From positions 1 through 64,000 of the forward strand of contig CAZKZP010000002.1 in NCBI GenBank assembly GCA_964557295.1: 64,000 nt of DNA, given 5' to 3'. This DNA comes from JBFMHP01 sp964557295. GTDB lineage: Bacteria > Pseudomonadota > Gammaproteobacteria > RBG-16-57-12. Both the position numbers and the translations under genes were made by a program. Shown here piece by piece: positions 46,186-55,083 of the stretch. The first letter of the stretch is position 1; every line of letters begins with the position of its first letter. A model generated the notes under the pieces. The model was not told the DNA's origin, ran no database searches, and saw nothing but the letters and a program-made list of their open reading frames with translations.

Positions 46186-47523
46186 GTGAATAAATCCAAC
46201 AATATAAGCGTGAAAAACTTGATGGCGGTTGGGCTGGTTATGAGCGTGCCGGTGCTGGCGCTGTCCAGCGCAAACGCCGCGGAGCACGATGACCGCTGGT
46301 ATATCGCACCCGCGCTGAGCCACATCTGGGCGGATGATGACCGCAGGGCTGATGATGGCTGGGGCGCTCAGCTTGGTTTTGGCAAACCCATCAGTGAGTC
46401 ATGGAATATCGAAGGCAATATCGTTGGTGATAACCTCGATATCGACAATACCTCTGACCAATACAAACAAAGGGGCTTAGGCATCGACGCCCTGTATTTC
46501 TTCACTCGTGACACGGGCTTCGCCCCTTACGCCGTCATCGGCGCCGGCGCCTTGCGCACCAGTGTGCCGGGTGAAAAAAGCACGAATGCGATGGGGAATG
46601 TCGGCGTGGGCTTCATGAGCGCGCTGGGCGAGTCTCTGGGGCTGCGCGCCGATGTGCGCTATCGCGTCGATAAAGATGATTCCAGCGTTCCGTCAGAGAG
46701 CAAATTCGGCGATTGGCTGGTGAATGTCGGTGTTTCCATCCCGTTGGGTGCCAAGGCCGCGACTGCTGCGGCTGCGGCCACCGCCGTGGTGGCGGCCCCG
46801 GTTGCGGCGGCGAAGGCCGCTGACAGCGATGGCGATGGTGTGGCCGATGACCGTGACCGTTGTCTGAACACGCCTGCTGGCGTGAAGGTCAATGCCCAGG
46901 GCTGCGAGCTGGACAGTGATGGCGATGGTGTGGTCGATAGCAAGGACCGCTGCCCGAACACCACCGCTGGCGCCAAGGTCAATGCCGAGGGTTGCGAGCT
47001 GGATGGCGATGGTGACGGTGTCGCCGACGGCAAGGATCGTTGCCCGAACACGCCCGCTGGCGCGAAGGTCGATGCCAATGGCTGCGAACTGGATAGCGAC
47101 GGCGACGGCGTGGTCGACAGCCAAGACCGCTGCCCCGACACAAAATCCGGCGTCAAGGCGGATACCCATGGTTGTGAAATCCAGGACGTCATCGCGCTCA
47201 AGGGCGTGAACTTTGCCACCAACTCCGCCAAATTGACGCCCGAATCGCTGGCGATTCTGGACGATGCGGCGGCCACCTTGATCAAACACAGTGATATCAA
47301 GGCCGAAGTGGCGGGCCATACCGACAACCGTGGCGTGCCGGCCAAGAACAAGTCACTGTCTCAGCAGCGCGCGGATGCCGTGATGCAATATCTGGTGTCC
47401 AAGGGCGTGAACGCCGCCAACCTGACCGCCAAGGGGTATGGACAGGAGCGTCCGGTTGCCGACAATGGCACCGAGGCCGGCCGCGCCCAAAACCGCCGCG
47501 TTGAACTGCGGATCGTGAAGTAA
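46186..47523 (+). CDS. OmpA family protein with TSP3 calcium repeats
   Basis: A 445-residue outer-membrane protein: signal peptide (to about ANAAE, residue 30), an eight-stranded OmpA-like barrel (about 33-185), an Ala-rich linker, four 30-residue thrombospondin type 3 repeats (DSDGDGVxDxxDRCPxTxxG, about 213-330) that would bind calcium, and a C-terminal OmpA domain that binds peptidoglycan (GVNFATNSAKL, GHTDNRG, NRRVELRI). GTG start with AGGAG seven bases upstream. It anchors the outer membrane to the wall. Confidence 0.92.
   Translation: MNKSNNISVKNLMAVGLVMSVPVLALSSANAAEHDDRWYIAPALSHIWADDDRRADDGWGAQLGFGKPISESWNIEGNIVGDNLDIDNTSDQYKQRGLGIDALYFFTRDTGFAPYAVIGAGALRTSVPGEKSTNAMGNVGVGFMSALGESLGLRADVRYRVDKDDSSVPSESKFGDWLVNVGVSIPLGAKAATAAAAATAVVAAPVAAAKAADSDGDGVADDRDRCLNTPAGVKVNAQGCELDSDGDGVVDSKDRCPNTTAGAKVNAEGCELDGDGDGVADGKDRCPNTPAGAKVDANGCELDSDGDGVVDSQDRCPDTKSGVKADTHGCEIQDVIALKGVNFATNSAKLTPESLAILDDAAATLIKHSDIKAEVAGHTDNRGVPAKNKSLSQQRADAVMQYLVSKGVNAANLTAKGYGQERPVADNGTEAGRAQNRRVELRIVK
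46840..47180 (+). repeat. Four tandem 90-bp coding repeats
   Basis: In-frame 30-codon units encoding the TSP3 motifs of the OmpA-type protein, each with a GATGGCGATGG(T/C)GT-like core. Such tandem units can change copy number by slippage. Confidence 0.7.
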
Positions 47524-47681
47524 GCAACCACTGGCGCGCGCGTCACAGGGATGTGTCGCGCCGCGGCCATCAGGCGCACATGGATGAGTGACCGGTGGTT
47601 TTTCGTGAATCCCTCCTACCTTCTCTCGATGCTCTTCGCGCCCTTGTGGTTGCGCGCGGACTTTTGTCTTACTCTTATCCC

Positions 47682-48023
47682 ATGATCCATCTGCTCGAAT
47701 CTCGCAACGCCTGGGCGACGCCGCAATTCAACGCCGTGCTGAAGCGCGAGTTGGAAGCGTTGCCGGTCGACCAGCTGCCGTTGCAGCGCGGGCTGGCGCA
47801 CAGCAGCCACGTGCTCGACGACCCACGCAGTGTGCTGATCATCTCCGTGGCCGACACGGCGGAGGTGATTCGCGCCAAGGTCGGGGTCTTCTACCGCGGT
47901 ATCATCGCCGGGTGCAGTTGCGCCGATGATCCCACTCCGGTGGAGGCGGTGAATGAGTATTGCGAAATGTGGTTGGAGTTGAACAAAAGGACGGGGGAGG
48001 CCGCCGTCAGTTTGGTGGATTGA
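47682..48023 (+). CDS. Conserved hypothetical protein with AGCSCADDPTP motif
   Basis: A 113-residue soluble protein with no signal peptide. The motif GVFYRGIIAGCSCADDPTP with two cysteines, and the QLPLQRGLAHSSHV segment, look like a conserved but unnamed family; I cannot give a function. The CxC pair could bind metal. ATG 47682 is chosen because the in-frame upstream part (from 47595) has no protein character, but no clear ribosome site precedes it. Confidence 0.65.
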   Translation: MIHLLESRNAWATPQFNAVLKRELEALPVDQLPLQRGLAHSSHVLDDPRSVLIISVADTAEVIRAKVGVFYRGIIAGCSCADDPTPVEAVNEYCEMWLELNKRTGEAAVSLVD

Positions 48024-48103
48024 TCCGACGAGCGCGTGAGCCGCGGGCGTGGTAGGGTGTAGCGGTTGTCGCGGAATGAAAAACTACATACGTGGAGATA
48101 AGC

Positions 48104-49180
48104 ATGTCACAGTTGTTTTCGAAATATCGACTTGGGGTGATGGAGCTGCAAAACCGGCTCGTCATGGCGCCGATGACGCGCAATCGCGCCATCAACAACA
48201 TTCCCAATGCGCTGATGGCGCAGTATTACCAGCAGCGCGCCTCGGCGGGCTTGATCATCACCGAAGGCACCTCGCCTTCACCGAACGGGCTGGGGTATGC
48301 GCGCATCCCGGGGATCTTTTCCGAGGCGCAGGTGGCGGGCTGGAAACCGATCACCGCCGCCGTGCATCAGGGTGGGGCGAAGATCTTCATGCAATTGATG
48401 CACACCGGTCGCGTGTCGCATCCCTTGAATCTGCCCGCCGGGGCGCGGGTGCTGGCGCCCTCGGCGGTGGCCGCGGCCGGCGAGATGTATACCGACGCCC
48501 AGGGCATGCAGCCGCAACCGGTGCCGCAGGCGATGACGGAAGCCGATATTAAAGTGGCGATCGGCGAATACGCCCAGGCGGCCCGCAATGCGGTGACGGC
48601 GGGGTTTGACGGGATTGAACTGCACGCGGCCAACGGGTATCTGTTGGAACAATTTATCCGTCCCAATTCCAACCAGCGGCGCGATGACTACGGCGGCTCG
48701 ATCGAGCAGCGCGCGAGTTTCGTCCTGGAGGTGGCGGAGGCCGCAATCAACGCCATCGGCAAGGACAAGGTGGGGATACGGCTCTCCCCTTACGGGGTGT
48801 TCAATGACATGCCGCCCTATGACGCGATGGAGGCGGATTACGCCTACTTGGCGCGGCAGCTCGACGCGCGCGGTCTGCTCTACGTGCACCTGGTCGATCA
48901 TTCCTCGATGGGCGCGCCCACGGTGACGGCCTCGATCAAAGCGACCTTCCGTACTCAATTCCATGGGACGTTGATCCTGTCGGGCGGGTATGATGCCGCG
49001 CACGCCGAGAGCGATCTGAGCGCCGGCAGGGCGGATCTCATCGCCGTGGGCCGCCCGTTCCTCGCCAATCCGGACCTGCCCGCGCGCTGGCGCGCGAATG
49101 CGCCGCTGAACGCGCCCGACTTCAGCACCTTTTATACACCGGGGGAAAAGGGATACACCGATTATCCTGGGCTGGGCTAG
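48104..49180 (+). CDS. Old-yellow-enzyme family NADH:flavin oxidoreductase (NemA-like)
   Basis: A 358-residue FMN TIM-barrel ene-reductase. The N-terminal LQNRLVMAPMTRNRA, the substrate-binding His/Asn pair in ELHAANGYLLEQFIRP and the FMN-phosphate segment AVGRPFLANPDL are present. Members reduce activated alkenes, quinones or nitro-esters with NAD(P)H. GGAG six bases before ATG 48104 sets the start. No nemR-like repressor gene is adjacent. Confidence 0.93.
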   Translation: MSQLFSKYRLGVMELQNRLVMAPMTRNRAINNIPNALMAQYYQQRASAGLIITEGTSPSPNGLGYARIPGIFSEAQVAGWKPITAAVHQGGAKIFMQLMHTGRVSHPLNLPAGARVLAPSAVAAAGEMYTDAQGMQPQPVPQAMTEADIKVAIGEYAQAARNAVTAGFDGIELHAANGYLLEQFIRPNSNQRRDDYGGSIEQRASFVLEVAEAAINAIGKDKVGIRLSPYGVFNDMPPYDAMEADYAYLARQLDARGLLYVHLVDHSSMGAPTVTASIKATFRTQFHGTLILSGGYDAAHAESDLSAGRADLIAVGRPFLANPDLPARWRANAPLNAPDFSTFYTPGEKGYTDYPGLG

Positions 49181-49291
49181 TGGTGGGTGGGACCAAGGCT
49201 GATTCGTTTGCCGGGCGTATGACAGCCCTGGTGTCTAGTGATAAGCTTTTGGGCGCTGACCTTTGATGTACAACCCCTGTGCCTTCGCTCA

Positions 49292-51313
49292 ATGGAATTC
49301 GGTTTTCTTCAAACTCTGATTGACTGGTGCCAACAGCACCCCAACTGGACGGGCTTTGTGATCTTTTTCATATCACTGAGCGAGTCTCTGGCGGTGGTGG
49401 GTCTGTTCGTGCCGGGCACGATCGTGATGTTCGCCATCGGCGCGCTGGTGGCGCTCGGGGCCTATCCGCTCGACAAGACCTTGCTGCTGGCCATGCTGGG
49501 CGCCGTGGTCGGTGACGGTATCAGTTATTGGCTGGGCGCGCATTTCAAGGAGCGCCTGCGCGATATCTGGCCGATGTCGCGTTATCCCCAGTTGCTTGAC
49601 AAGGGCAATGCATTCTTCGAGCGCCACGGCGGCAAGAGTGTGCTGATCGGCCGTTTCGCCGGGCCGGTACGCCCGATCATCCCGGTGGTGGCCGGGATGA
49701 TGGGCATGCCCGCGGGGCGCTTCTATGTGGTCAACGTGGTCTCGGCCATCCTGTGGGCGCCGGCCTATATCCTGCCCGGCGTGGTGTTCGCCGCCTCCCT
49801 GGGACTGGCGGCGGAGGTGGCGACCCGCCTGGTGGTGCTGGTGCTCTTGCTGGTGCTGGTGGTTTGGCTGCTGTTGTGGCTGACGCGGCGCATTTATCTC
49901 TTCATGGAGCCGCGCGCCAACGTGATGCTGATGAGCGTCTTGCGCTGGATGCAGCGCCATCCCATCGGCGGACGCCTGGTGGCGGCGGTGGTCGATCCGA
50001 ATGCGCCGGAGTTTCGCGGCCTGATCATCTGGGCGCTGCTGCTGGTATTGATGGTGACCGGATTCGGCATGCTGCTGAGCAAGGTGCTGGTGGATATGCC
50101 GCTGCCACTCGATTACGGCCTCTGGCGCTTCATGCAGGAGATCCGCACGCCCTGGGCGGATCATCTGATGATCATGATCACCTCGCTCGGCGACGGGGTG
50201 GTGGGGATGGCCATTTTCGCGGTGATCGGCCTGTGGCTGCTGTGGGCGCGGCGCTGGTCGGCCTTCGCTCACCTGTTCGCGGCCATGGTGTTTGCCTTCT
50301 TTGTGCCGATCCTGATGAAGGAAATCCTGGAGTTGCCGCGTCCCATGGTGTTTGGCGCCGGTGTGATGACCTACGGCTTTCCCAGTTGGCACGCGACGAT
50401 GAATACCGTGTTATACGGGTTCCTCGCGGTGATGATCGCGCGCGAGATGTCGGAGTCGCGGCGCTGGTTGGCCTACGCCGGCGCGGCGCTGGTGGTGCTG
50501 CTGATCACCTTCCCGCGGCTGTATCTGGGGGTGCACTGGATGTCCGACGTGCTGGGCGGCATCGCCTTGGGCATGGCGTGGGTGGCGGTGCTGGGGATCG
50601 CCTATCGGCGCCATGTGGCGCAGGGGGTCTCGCGGCTCTCGGTGTTAAGCGCGATCCTGATCGCCTGGTGCATGATCTGGCCGTGGCACCTGCAACAGCA
50701 GCATGTGCGCGATGAGCAGCGGTATCAGTTCCCGCAGATGGAGCAGCAGTGGGCGGCGGAGGAGTGGTGGTCGAAGCGCTGGGACGAACTGCCGCAGGCG
50801 CGCATCGACATGCTTGGCAAGGCTCGCCAGCCGTTCAATCTCCAGTGGCAAGGTGTGGAGGCGGATCTGCAAGCCTATTTGACCGCGCAGGGCTGGCGCG
50901 AACCCGTGGATTTGGATTTGCGCTCGGCGCTGCACTGGCTGCTCACCGATTCGAAACTCGATGACTTGCCGGTACTGCCGCAGGTCTACGACGGGCGCCA
51001 CGAAAAGATCATGCGCGTGCGTGCCACCGCCGACCCGCAGCGTCTCGAGATCATCCGCCTCTGGCGCACCTCCATCCGCTTCGAGGGCGGCTCCTCCACC
51101 CTCTGGATCGGTTATGCCGGCCACCTGGTGCCGGGACATCCGCTCGGGATGCTCTCGGTGCCGCGGATGGAGATCACTCCGGGGGCGGCCGAGGCGATCC
51201 TCGGCAACGGTTTGGCCGGACATGAGCGGCGCCAGGTGTCGTTCACCCATCCGCTCGATCCGGCGCATTCCACGGCGCTGCTGATCCGGCCGGCGCCGGG
51301 GAGCCCGCCGTGA
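49292..51313 (+). CDS. DedA - PAP2 phosphatase - LssY_C fusion
   Basis: A 673-residue membrane protein of three parts. Residues 1-200 are DedA/VTT (ESLAVVGLFVPGTIVM, GRFAGPVRPIIPVVAG), a lipid-carrier translocase family. Residues 240-460 are a PAP2 phosphatase with its three motifs (KEILELPRP, SWHATMN, RLYLGVHWMSD). Residues 480-670 are an LssY C-terminal-like domain. The combination suggests dephosphorylation and recycling of a lipid phosphate such as undecaprenyl pyrophosphate. Its stop overlaps the dgkA start (GTGA). Confidence 0.85.
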   Translation: MEFGFLQTLIDWCQQHPNWTGFVIFFISLSESLAVVGLFVPGTIVMFAIGALVALGAYPLDKTLLLAMLGAVVGDGISYWLGAHFKERLRDIWPMSRYPQLLDKGNAFFERHGGKSVLIGRFAGPVRPIIPVVAGMMGMPAGRFYVVNVVSAILWAPAYILPGVVFAASLGLAAEVATRLVVLVLLLVLVVWLLLWLTRRIYLFMEPRANVMLMSVLRWMQRHPIGGRLVAAVVDPNAPEFRGLIIWALLLVLMVTGFGMLLSKVLVDMPLPLDYGLWRFMQEIRTPWADHLMIMITSLGDGVVGMAIFAVIGLWLLWARRWSAFAHLFAAMVFAFFVPILMKEILELPRPMVFGAGVMTYGFPSWHATMNTVLYGFLAVMIAREMSESRRWLAYAGAALVVLLITFPRLYLGVHWMSDVLGGIALGMAWVAVLGIAYRRHVAQGVSRLSVLSAILIAWCMIWPWHLQQQHVRDEQRYQFPQMEQQWAAEEWWSKRWDELPQARIDMLGKARQPFNLQWQGVEADLQAYLTAQGWREPVDLDLRSALHWLLTDSKLDDLPVLPQVYDGRHEKIMRVRATADPQRLEIIRLWRTSIRFEGGSSTLWIGYAGHLVPGHPLGMLSVPRMEITPGAAEAILGNGLAGHERRQVSFTHPLDPAHSTALLIRPAPGSPP

Positions 51314-51669
51314 AGAATCGCGGGTTTCTCACCCGTCTCGGATTCGCCGGCGCCGGCCTGGCCGCGGCCTGGCGCAGCGAACGGAGTTTTCGCGCGCAGG
51401 TCGTGATCGCCGTGCTGCTGTTGCCGGTGATGCTCTGGCTCCAGCCCGCGCTGTTCTGGTGGGTGATCGTCTGCATCATGGCCGGTCTGGTGCTGGCGGC
51501 GGAGTTGTTCAATACCGCGCTGGAGCACCTGATCGATCATCTCCATCCCGAAATCCATCCCACCATCAAGATCGCCAAGGATTGCGCGGCGGCCGCGGTG
51601 CTGATCCTGAGCCTCGTGGCGCTGGTCGTGGCCGGGTTGATGATTTATGCGGAACTGGTGATGAGGTGA
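51310..51669 (+). CDS. dgkA: Diacylglycerol kinase
   Basis: A 119-residue inner-membrane kinase with three helices, phosphorylating diacylglycerol to phosphatidate. The active-site helix AELFNTALEHLIDHLHPEIH and KIAKDCAAAAVLI match DgkA (122 residues in E. coli). The GTG start overlaps the stop of the DedA-PAP2 gene. The pairing places both in lipid-phosphate recycling. A short palindromic repeat follows 42 bases after the stop. Confidence 0.93.
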   Translation: MKNRGFLTRLGFAGAGLAAAWRSERSFRAQVVIAVLLLPVMLWLQPALFWWVIVCIMAGLVLAAELFNTALEHLIDHLHPEIHPTIKIAKDCAAAAVLILSLVALVVAGLMIYAELVMR

Positions 51670-51711
51670 TGCCGGCAACGCTGCCGTCATGCCTGGGTCA
51701 GCGCCATTTCT

Positions 51712-51735
51712 GCAGGAGCAAGCTTTAGCTTGCGA
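51712..51735. repeat. GGAGCAAGC-type short palindrome
   Basis: GCAGGAGCAAGCTTTAGCTT followed by GCGAT; stem GCAAGCT/AGCTTGC. Second copy of the pattern at 33847-33871, in the same orientation. Confidence 0.55.
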
Positions 51736-51758
51736 TTCGCTGCGCTGCATCGGGTGGA

Positions 51759-52346
51759 TCAGCGGTAGTCGAGCTTGACGAGCAGTTCGTCGAGTTTTTC
51801 CAGGCGGTGCAGCGGGTCATTGAATTGCAGCAGGAGCTGTTTCTGCATCAGTGAGATCGGGAGCAGTTCCGCCAGGCGCGATCCGACCCAACAGGCGTCG
51901 TCATAATCCTTGGGCAGATTGGTGAAGGGCTGGCCGAGCTGATCGAAGATCTCTTCCAGCAGATTCTGCATCCGCGCGTAACGCGCCGGCAGCGGCTGGC
52001 GCGCCTCCTGCGGGATGAGGTCGATCGCGGCCACGGTGAGCTCGTTGGGCATGACCTCGGAGCGCAACACGTTGAAGCGCTGCACGCCGCGCACCGTGAT
52101 GCCCAGGCAGCCGTCCTTGAGTTTCTGGAAATAGGAGATCTCGCCGAGCGTGCCGACCGGATAGGTCTTGGCCGCCTTGCCCACCTCGGAGCCCTCGCTG
52201 ATCAGGATCACGCCGAAGTGCGAGCCGTTTCTCATGCAGCGGCTGATCATGTCGAGGTAGCGCGGTTCGAACACCCGCAACGGCAGGGCCCCGCCCGGAA
52301 ACAGGACGGTATGCAGCGGAAACAGCGGGACTGTCTGTTCACTCAT
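51759..52346 (-). CDS. Lon N-terminal (LON substrate-binding) domain protein
   Basis: A 195-residue protein made only of the Lon substrate-binding domain: VPLFPLHTVLFPGGALPLRVFEPRYLDM is typical. There is no ATPase or protease part. Function unknown; it may bind unfolded proteins. ATG 52346 with GGGGTGA seven bases upstream is preferred to GTG 52358. The start lies inside the end of ubiX (8-bp overlap), so the two are coupled. Confidence 0.9.
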   Translation of the reverse strand: MSEQTVPLFPLHTVLFPGGALPLRVFEPRYLDMISRCMRNGSHFGVILISEGSEVGKAAKTYPVGTLGEISYFQKLKDGCLGITVRGVQRFNVLRSEVMPNELTVAAIDLIPQEARQPLPARYARMQNLLEEIFDQLGQPFTNLPKDYDDACWVGSRLAELLPISLMQKQLLLQFNDPLHRLEKLDELLVKLDYR

Positions 52347-52971
52347 CGCGATGTTCACCCCAGCGTGGCAATAATTGATGGTCGATGCCTAAGTGGTCCA
52401 GGATGCGCGCAACGATGAAATCGATCAAGTCCTCGATGCGCGTGGGCCGGTGATAGAAGCCGGGCGCGGCGGGCATGATGGTGCAGCCGAGCCGGGCGAG
52501 TTTGAGCATGTTCTCCAGATGGATCGCCGAGAGCGGTGTCTCCCGCGGCACCAGGATCAGCTGGCGCCCTTCCTTGAGCATGACATCGGCGGCGCGCTCG
52601 ATCAGATTGTTGCTCGCCCCGCAGGCGATCGCCGAGAGCGTGCCGGTGGAGCAGGGGCAGACCACCATCGCGCGCGGCGCGTTCGAGCCGCTGGCCACCG
52701 GGGCCATCCATTGTTCCTTGCCGAAGACCTGGAGCTGCTCGGGCGCGGCCTGGTAGCGTTCGCTGAGTTGTGCCTGGAGTTCCTGTGGATTGGCCTTGAG
52801 CTTGAGATCGGTTTCGGTGGCCAGCACGATCTGCGCCGGTTGCGAGACCATCAGATACACCCGCTGGCGCGCCTCGATCAGGCATTGCAGCAGGCGCAGG
52901 CCGTATTCGGCGCCCGAGGCGCCGGTCAGTGCCAGGGTGACGGAGTGTGCGCGAGGGTGGGTCTGCGTCAT
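52339..52971 (-). CDS. ubiX: Flavin prenyltransferase UbiX
   Basis: A 210-residue flavoprotein that joins a dimethylallyl group to FMN, making prenylated FMN for UbiD-type decarboxylases in ubiquinone synthesis. LALTGASGAEYG at the N-terminus, VVCPCSTGTLSAIACGASNNLIERAADV and VPRETPLSAIHLENM are the family motifs. It lies 17 bases after mpl in the same direction, and ubiD is not in the window. Confidence 0.95.
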   Translation of the reverse strand: MTQTHPRAHSVTLALTGASGAEYGLRLLQCLIEARQRVYLMVSQPAQIVLATETDLKLKANPQELQAQLSERYQAAPEQLQVFGKEQWMAPVASGSNAPRAMVVCPCSTGTLSAIACGASNNLIERAADVMLKEGRQLILVPRETPLSAIHLENMLKLARLGCTIMPAAPGFYHRPTRIEDLIDFIVARILDHLGIDHQLLPRWGEHRDE

Positions 52972-52988
52972 CGGTTATCCATGGGATG

Positions 52989-54347
52989 TCAGGCCGGCGA
53001 GTGGAGCCGGGTCAGCAGGCGTTGATGGATGCCCTCGAATCCGCCGTTGCTCATGATCAGGACATGATCCCCGTCCTGGGCTATCTCGTTAATATAGTCG
53101 ATGATCGCCTCGGTCTGGGGGAAGACCCGGCACTTCGTCCCGATGCCGCGGGCGAGCCCCGCGGCGTCCCACGCAAGCTTCGGCGGTTGGAAGATCAGGA
53201 CTTCGTCGGCCCCGTGCAGCGAGGCGGCCAGTTCCTGTTGATGCACGCCCATGCGCATGGTGTTCGAACGCGGCTCCAGCACGGCGATGATGCGTGCCGC
53301 TCCGACGCGTTTGCGCAGCCCGTCCAGGGTAGTGGCGATGGCGGTGGGGTGATGGGCGAAGTCGTCATACACGGTGATGCCGCGCGCCACGCCGCGCACC
53401 TCCATGCGGCGTTTGACGCCGGTGAACGCGCCCAGCGCGGCGATGGCATCTTCCGGCCGCACGCCGGCATGGCGGGCGGCGGCGATGGCGGCGAGGGCGT
53501 TTTGCACGTTGTGGTTGCCGATCATCGACCACTGCACCCGGCCGTAACAGGTCGCGCCAAAACAGACCTCGAAACTGCTGCCGTCGTCGCTCGCGGCGCG
53601 CGCGTGCCAGCCGGCGGTGTGATTGAACGGCTCGCAGGCCGTCCAGCAGCCCATCGCCAGGGTCTGCTCGATCGCCGCATCGTTGGCCGGATGGATGATC
53701 AGGCCGTTGCCCGGAATGGTGCGCACCAGGTGATGGAATTGCCGTTGGATCGCCGCGAGATTCTCGAAGATATCGGCGTGATCGAATTCGAGATTGTTCA
53801 TGACCAGCGTGCGCGGCCGGTAGTGGACGAACTTCGAGCGCTTGTCGAAGAACGCGGTGTCGTATTCATCGGCCTCGACCACGAAGAAGGGCGCATTGCC
53901 GAGCCGCGCCGAGACGCCGAAGTTGCCCGGCACGCCGCCGATCAGGAATCCCGGTTGCAGGCCGCAGGCCTCCAGGATCCACGCCGTGATGCTGCTGGTG
54001 GTGGTCTTGCCGTGGGTGCCGGCGATCCCCAGCACCCAGCGCTCGCGCAGAATGTGTTCGGCCAGGAACGCCGGGCCCGAGCAATACGGCAGATTGCGGT
54101 TGAGCACGTATTCCACCGCCGGATTGCCGCGCGACATGGCGTTGCCGATCACTACGAGGTCCGGCGCCGGATCGAGCTGGGCCGGATCGTAGCCTTCGAT
54201 CAGCGTGATGCCGGCCGCTTCGAGCTGCGTGCTCATCGGCGGGTAGACGTTGGCGTCCGAGCCGCTGACGCGAAAGCCCATCTGCCGGGCGAGGATGGCG
54301 ATCCCGCCCATGAAGGTGCCGCAAATGCCGAGGATATGGATGTGCAT
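52989..54347 (-). CDS. mpl: UDP-MurNAc:L-Ala-gamma-D-Glu-meso-DAP ligase Mpl
   Basis: A 452-residue Mur-ligase family enzyme that reattaches recycled murein tripeptide to UDP-MurNAc. MHIHILGICGTFMGGIA starts the chain; the ATP loop is GIAGTHGKTTTSS; NNLEFDHADIF and the C-terminal VLIMSNGGFEGIH are typical. ATG 54347 fits the family N-terminus; the in-frame extension to 54377 overlaps the membrane-protein gene. It leads a likely mpl-ubiX-LonN operon. Confidence 0.96.
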   Translation of the reverse strand: MHIHILGICGTFMGGIAILARQMGFRVSGSDANVYPPMSTQLEAAGITLIEGYDPAQLDPAPDLVVIGNAMSRGNPAVEYVLNRNLPYCSGPAFLAEHILRERWVLGIAGTHGKTTTSSITAWILEACGLQPGFLIGGVPGNFGVSARLGNAPFFVVEADEYDTAFFDKRSKFVHYRPRTLVMNNLEFDHADIFENLAAIQRQFHHLVRTIPGNGLIIHPANDAAIEQTLAMGCWTACEPFNHTAGWHARAASDDGSSFEVCFGATCYGRVQWSMIGNHNVQNALAAIAAARHAGVRPEDAIAALGAFTGVKRRMEVRGVARGITVYDDFAHHPTAIATTLDGLRKRVGAARIIAVLEPRSNTMRMGVHQQELAASLHGADEVLIFQPPKLAWDAAGLARGIGTKCRVFPQTEAIIDYINEIAQDGDHVLIMSNGGFEGIHQRLLTRLHSPA

Positions 54348-54352
54348 GGTGA

Positions 54353-54859
54353 CTAACTCAATGACGTGGTGACCCAATTGATGGTCAATAATATGGTGAC
54401 GACGTAGACGATCGCCACTGCCACGCCGACGAACAGCGGCTGCTCGATGGCGTGGCGCAGGATGTGCGCGACGATCATGATGTTCCAGATCGCCAGGGCT
54501 GACAATAGCAACGACACGAACGGGCTTTCGCCGGCACCGTAAAATAACAGCAGCAGCGGATAGCTGATGATATTGAGCAGCGTGCCGCAGCCGGTGAGCG
54601 CGGTCAGCGTCTGGGTGAGGCGCTCGGGCTTGCCGAGAAAGCGCAGCAGCGCCAGGGTCAGCAGGGCGAGCAGCGCCGCGTCGATGAGGCTGCCGAGGAT
54701 GGCCCGCGCCGGCGTCTCTTGCGCGCCGAGCGCAACCAGCATGCCCGAGAGGGTATACACCGTGATGGCGAGATTGCGCAGTACCACGGCGGCCGCGATA
54801 TCCTGCGGCCCGCGCCGGAACCAGCAGATTTCAAGGAATGATCTGATCAATGCGTGCAT
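54353..54859 (-). CDS. Small polytopic membrane protein
   Basis: A 168-residue inner-membrane protein with four to five helices and no soluble domain. The layout is similar to Yip1-type or other conserved hypothetical membrane proteins, but I cannot assign a family. It ends five bases before mpl, so it is probably the first gene of the mpl-ubiX unit. Confidence 0.7.
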   Translation of the reverse strand: MHALIRSFLEICWFRRGPQDIAAAVVLRNLAITVYTLSGMLVALGAQETPARAILGSLIDAALLALLTLALLRFLGKPERLTQTLTALTGCGTLLNIISYPLLLLFYGAGESPFVSLLLSALAIWNIMIVAHILRHAIEQPLFVGVAVAIVYVVTILLTINWVTTSLS

Positions 54860-54972
54860 GTCGCGAAATGCCGGGGCTCGCTATAAATGTAGTCGCCATG
54901 GTAACCCGAGTCGTTGTTTTACTGAAACAGATCCGGTCAGACCGGAAGGGTGCTTACTTAAGGTGGTTTCTT

Positions 54973-55040
54973 CCCTCACCCTTTCGACTCTGGTTTTTTG
55001 GCCCCCTCTCCCGCGGGCGGGAGAGGGCTGGGGTGAGGGA
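54973..55040. repeat. Nested double palindrome of the CTCTCCC family
   Basis: The outer arms CCCTCACCC (54973-54981) and GGGTGAGGG (55032-55040) enclose a perfect 11-bp hairpin CCCTCTCCCGC/GCGGGAGAGGG (55004-55014 with 55017-55027). Two half-elements in inverted order appear to have met. Confidence 0.65.
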
Positions 55041-55083
55041 GAGAAGTGGGTTAGCCGCTGTTATTGCAGCGTTCACCTCACAC

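Noticed and set aside
46840..47180. Possible CRISPR-like repeat array
   Set aside because: The periodic repeats are contiguous in-frame protein repeats (TSP3) with no unique spacers.
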